This document shows, one piece after another, positions 61,906 through 64,000 of a stretch of 64,000 nt of DNA. The stretch's first letter is position 1. Each line of letters begins with the position of its first letter. Under the pieces are notes generated by a model that was given only the letters and a program-made list of their open reading frames with translations, did not search any database and had not been told where the DNA came from. The position numbers and the translations under genes are program-made. The DNA is from Sulfitobacter sp. W027 (GTDB lineage: Bacteria; Pseudomonadota; Alphaproteobacteria; Rhodobacterales; Rhodobacteraceae): contig NZ_CP083565.1 of NCBI RefSeq assembly GCF_025143985.1, positions 1-64,000 of the forward strand, given 5' to 3'.

Positions 61906-63086
61906 GCTGCCGTTTCCATGCCACTGGCTGCGGCGATCTCGGTCTCGGTCAAGCCTACGCTGGACAGCACTGAATGCGTATCCGCTCCGCTCGCGACGAT
62001 GTCGAGATTGCCCCCGACAAGGGTCTGGTCGTCTATCTCGAACGGCATGGCCGGGGCGCGGTAGGTTGTGCCATCTGGCAGGGACGATGTGAAAAGTCCG
62101 CCGGGGCGCGTCACATGTGGGTCATCATACATTTCTGCCGGACGATGGATCGGCGAAAACGGTATGCCCGCATCTTCAAAAGCAGCGATAAGATCATCAA
62201 ACGAGCGGCTGCGGACTGCTTCTGTGACCACAGGTATCGTCCGGTCACGGGCATTGATCTGGTTCATACGGGTCTGAAGGGCAGGATCGGCCAAAAGCTC
62301 CTGAAGTCCCAGTATGTTGCAAAGAGTTACCCATTGCCCCTCGGTCACGGCCCCGATGAATATCTGGCGGCCCTCGGAGGTCTCGAAGATGTCATAGACA
62401 GGCCAGGAAAACTCGCGCTCCGGCATCGGCGGCGCCTCGCGGCCTTCAATGTCGAACTGGACCATATGTTGCGCCACAAGGAAAAGACAGTTCTCGAAAA
62501 GACCGGTACGCACAAGGTGCCCCTCACCGTCCTTCTCACGCTGCATCAACGCGGCGAGCACAGCGAAAGCGCCGAACAGCCCGCCCATGATGTCGTTCGC
62601 AGACGATCCGATGCGCAAAGGCCGACCCGTCGGCCCTGTCATATACGCCATTCCGGTCATCATCTGAACTACCTCGTCCATAGCTGTTCGGTTTTCATAA
62701 GGCCCCTTCAGGAAGCCCTTGAGTGATGAAACGATCAAGCTTGGATAACGGGCTTTCAGCACCTCTGGCGCGAACCCCATCTTGGCCAGGGATTGGTCCC
62801 GGAAATTTTCGACGAAAACGTCAGCCCCCTCAAGCAGCCGGTGCAAGGCGTCCTGGCCCGCGTCCGACTTGAGATCAAGTGTGACGCTTTTCTTGCCGCG
62901 ATTGAATGTCGGGTAGAAGCCACGTCCCATCCCCGTGAGCGCTCGGGTCTTGTCACCTTCCGGAGGTTCAACCTTGATCACCTCTGCGCCAAGCATGCCA
63001 AGAAACATGCCGCAAGACGGCCCCATGATCATATGCGTCATCTCGATAACGCGGTATCCAGCCAGTGGCCTGATGTCAGTGGTCAT
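61902..63086 (-). CDS. Class III CoA-transferase (CaiB/BaiF)
   Basis: 394 residues. Start MTTDIRPLAGYRVIEMTHMI, then LGMLGAEVIKVEPPEGDKTR and FNRGKKSVTLDLKSDAGQDA; the catalytic Asp falls in the FVENFRDQS to TAMDEVVQMMTG region. Such enzymes move CoA between acids. The first gene of a five-gene catabolic operon, it would activate the acid imported by the TRAP system so that the lyase can cut it. Divergent from the LysR gene at 63172. Confidence 0.87.
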   Translation of the reverse strand: MTTDIRPLAGYRVIEMTHMIMGPSCGMFLGMLGAEVIKVEPPEGDKTRALTGMGRGFYPTFNRGKKSVTLDLKSDAGQDALHRLLEGADVFVENFRDQSLAKMGFAPEVLKARYPSLIVSSLKGFLKGPYENRTAMDEVVQMMTGMAYMTGPTGRPLRIGSSANDIMGGLFGAFAVLAALMQREKDGEGHLVRTGLFENCLFLVAQHMVQFDIEGREAPPMPEREFSWPVYDIFETSEGRQIFIGAVTEGQWVTLCNILGLQELLADPALQTRMNQINARDRTIPVVTEAVRSRSFDDLIAAFEDAGIPFSPIHRPAEMYDDPHVTRPGGLFTSSLPDGTTYRAPAMPFEIDDQTLVGGNLDIVASGADTHSVLSSVGLTETEIAAASGMETAA

Positions 63087-63171
63087 GAAATATCCTCCCT
63101 CGACAAACCATAGCCAAAGGTGCAACCACTGAATATTATAATGTTTAGATAGAACCCTTCTGGAATCCAGA

Positions 63172-64000
63172 ATGCTTGATACACGTCAACTCCAATATTT
63201 TGCAGCAATTTACGAACACGGATCGCTGGCGCAGGCCTCGGCCACCCTACGCATCGCATCGTCGGCGCTCAGCCATCACCTGTCCCAGATGGAGGCGCGA
63301 TTCTCGACACCGCTGTTCCGTCGAAAGCCCCGCGGAATGGAGCCGACCGCAGCGGGGCACAGACTTTATGGCCATGCACGCTCAATCCTCCGGGCAATGA
63401 ATGCCGCCGAAACCGACCTCAAGGACGCGAAAAATATAATCTCGGGACCCGTGTCGGTCGGCATGTCCTTTTCGGGCGTAAAGGCGATCGGGGTGGACTT
63501 CATCACTCAGGTGGTGCGCGAATTTCCGAAGGTACAATTGGCGCTGACCGAAAGTCTTTCCGGCGCGGCGTTGCCTTACCTCTTGGCTTCGGAGGTGGAC
63601 ATGGCACTCATCTACAATCCGCCGACCGATCCCACTTTCGAAACCCAACCGATACTGGAGGAAAGGTTGTTCTGCGTCGGTCGCAGGGACATCATTGGAG
63701 ATACCGACGATCCCATTACTTTTGCCGATCTGCTGGAGTTGCCGATGATCCTTCTGCGGCAAGGTGTGTCAGCGCGCGCAATCGTTGATGACGTAACTTT
63801 GCTGAAGAAGATCGAGGCCAAAGCGATTCTGCAGATGAACTCCGTGCAGGCCATTGCAGGATCAATAGAAGCGGGATTGGGCTGTGTCATCGGCACAAGG
63901 TTGTTCATGCACGATCAACTGCAAAGTGGCGCTGTCCACGCCCGCGCCATAACTGCACCGGAGCTGTCGCGGACGCTCTACCTTTGTCGCCTCGCATCGC
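63172..64000 (+). CDS. LysR-family regulator (3' end outside the window)
   Basis: The frame is open from ATG 63172 to the right edge (276 residues) and runs on. The N-terminus is a LysR helix-turn-helix (MLDTRQLQYFAAIYEHGSLA, QASATLRIASSALSHHLSQM), followed by an effector domain with SGPVSVGMSFSGVKAIGVDF. It is divergent from the CoA-transferase/TRAP operon, its likely target. 85 bases separate the two starts and contain AT-rich DNA suitable for binding. Confidence 0.85.
   Translation, partial: MLDTRQLQYFAAIYEHGSLAQASATLRIASSALSHHLSQMEARFSTPLFRRKPRGMEPTAAGHRLYGHARSILRAMNAAETDLKDAKNIISGPVSVGMSFSGVKAIGVDFITQVVREFPKVQLALTESLSGAALPYLLASEVDMALIYNPPTDPTFETQPILEERLFCVGRRDIIGDTDDPITFADLLELPMILLRQGVSARAIVDDVTLLKKIEAKAILQMNSVQAIAGSIEAGLGCVIGTRLFMHDQLQSGAVHARAITAPELSRTLYLCRLAS

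Noticed and set aside
1..64000. CRISPR arrays and tRNA or rRNA genes
   Set aside because: No regularly spaced repeats, cloverleaf sequences or rRNA segments were seen in the intergenic regions.

Overview
The window looks like alpha-proteobacterial, roseobacter-type DNA (Rhodobacterales). This is inferred from gene content: TRAP and multiple ABC importers, a carnitine catabolic cluster with a dehydrogenase-thioesterase fusion, a ccoNOQP oxidase operon, NirK-type denitrification, DUF1127 proteins and moderately high GC. No rRNA, tRNA, CRISPR array or replication gene was recognised, so chromosome versus plasmid cannot be decided.

Layout. (1) 1-10.3 kb: end of a betaine-type binding protein, then a carnitine module. 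A GlxA/CdhR-like regulator is divergent from a beta-keto acid cleavage enzyme, a Tat-exported binding protein, a fused carnitine dehydrogenase-thioesterase, two permeases, a double ATPase and an esterase. (2) 10.4-16.8 kb: a PhyH dioxygenase divergent from a LysR regulator, the remains of an amino-acid ABC importer with RidA, and a Rieske oxygenase with a frameshifted reductase under a LysR gene. (3) 17-27 kb: small stress-type genes (Rnk-like pairs, DUF1127, zinc-ribbon, MliC, Dps) present as two paralogous and partly decayed sets. These carry four copies of a conserved RNA leader that folds as an H-type pseudoknot. (4) 27-33 kb: D-amino acid dehydrogenase, phospholipase D-like protein (frameshifted), D-threonine aldolase-like enzyme, DUF488 and DUF2945 genes.

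(5) 33-47.7 kb: a microaerobic and denitrification block. It holds ccoI-ccoS-ccoNOQP, a hemerythrin-like protein, NsrR, a group-3 globin, nirK-nirV, an Fnr-family regulator and pseudoazurin. FNR-like boxes (TTGAN-N4-ATCAA), NnrR-like boxes (TTGCG-N4-CGCAA) and an AT-rich NsrR-type palindrome sit at the expected promoters, so these genes probably respond together to low oxygen and NO. (6) 47.8-58 kb: an insertion-sequence accretion zone. It contains an IS6 element, an IS3 element whose orfB is split by an IS256 element with clean target duplications, an intact second IS3 element, and IS5 and IS6 scraps. Between them is a compact retron-like locus: a reverse transcriptase with NAxxH, YIDD and VTG motifs, an XRE regulator, a 61-residue membrane peptide, a candidate msr-msd RNA and two matching operator palindromes. 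(7) 58-64 kb: a TRAP transporter with an HMG-CoA-lyase-like enzyme and a class III CoA-transferase, divergent from a LysR gene that runs off the window.

The most notable items are the four-copy pseudoknot leader with compensatory changes, the retron-like locus, and an unusual concentration of single-base frameshifts between 14 and 30 kb. The frameshifts may be real decay or assembly error.
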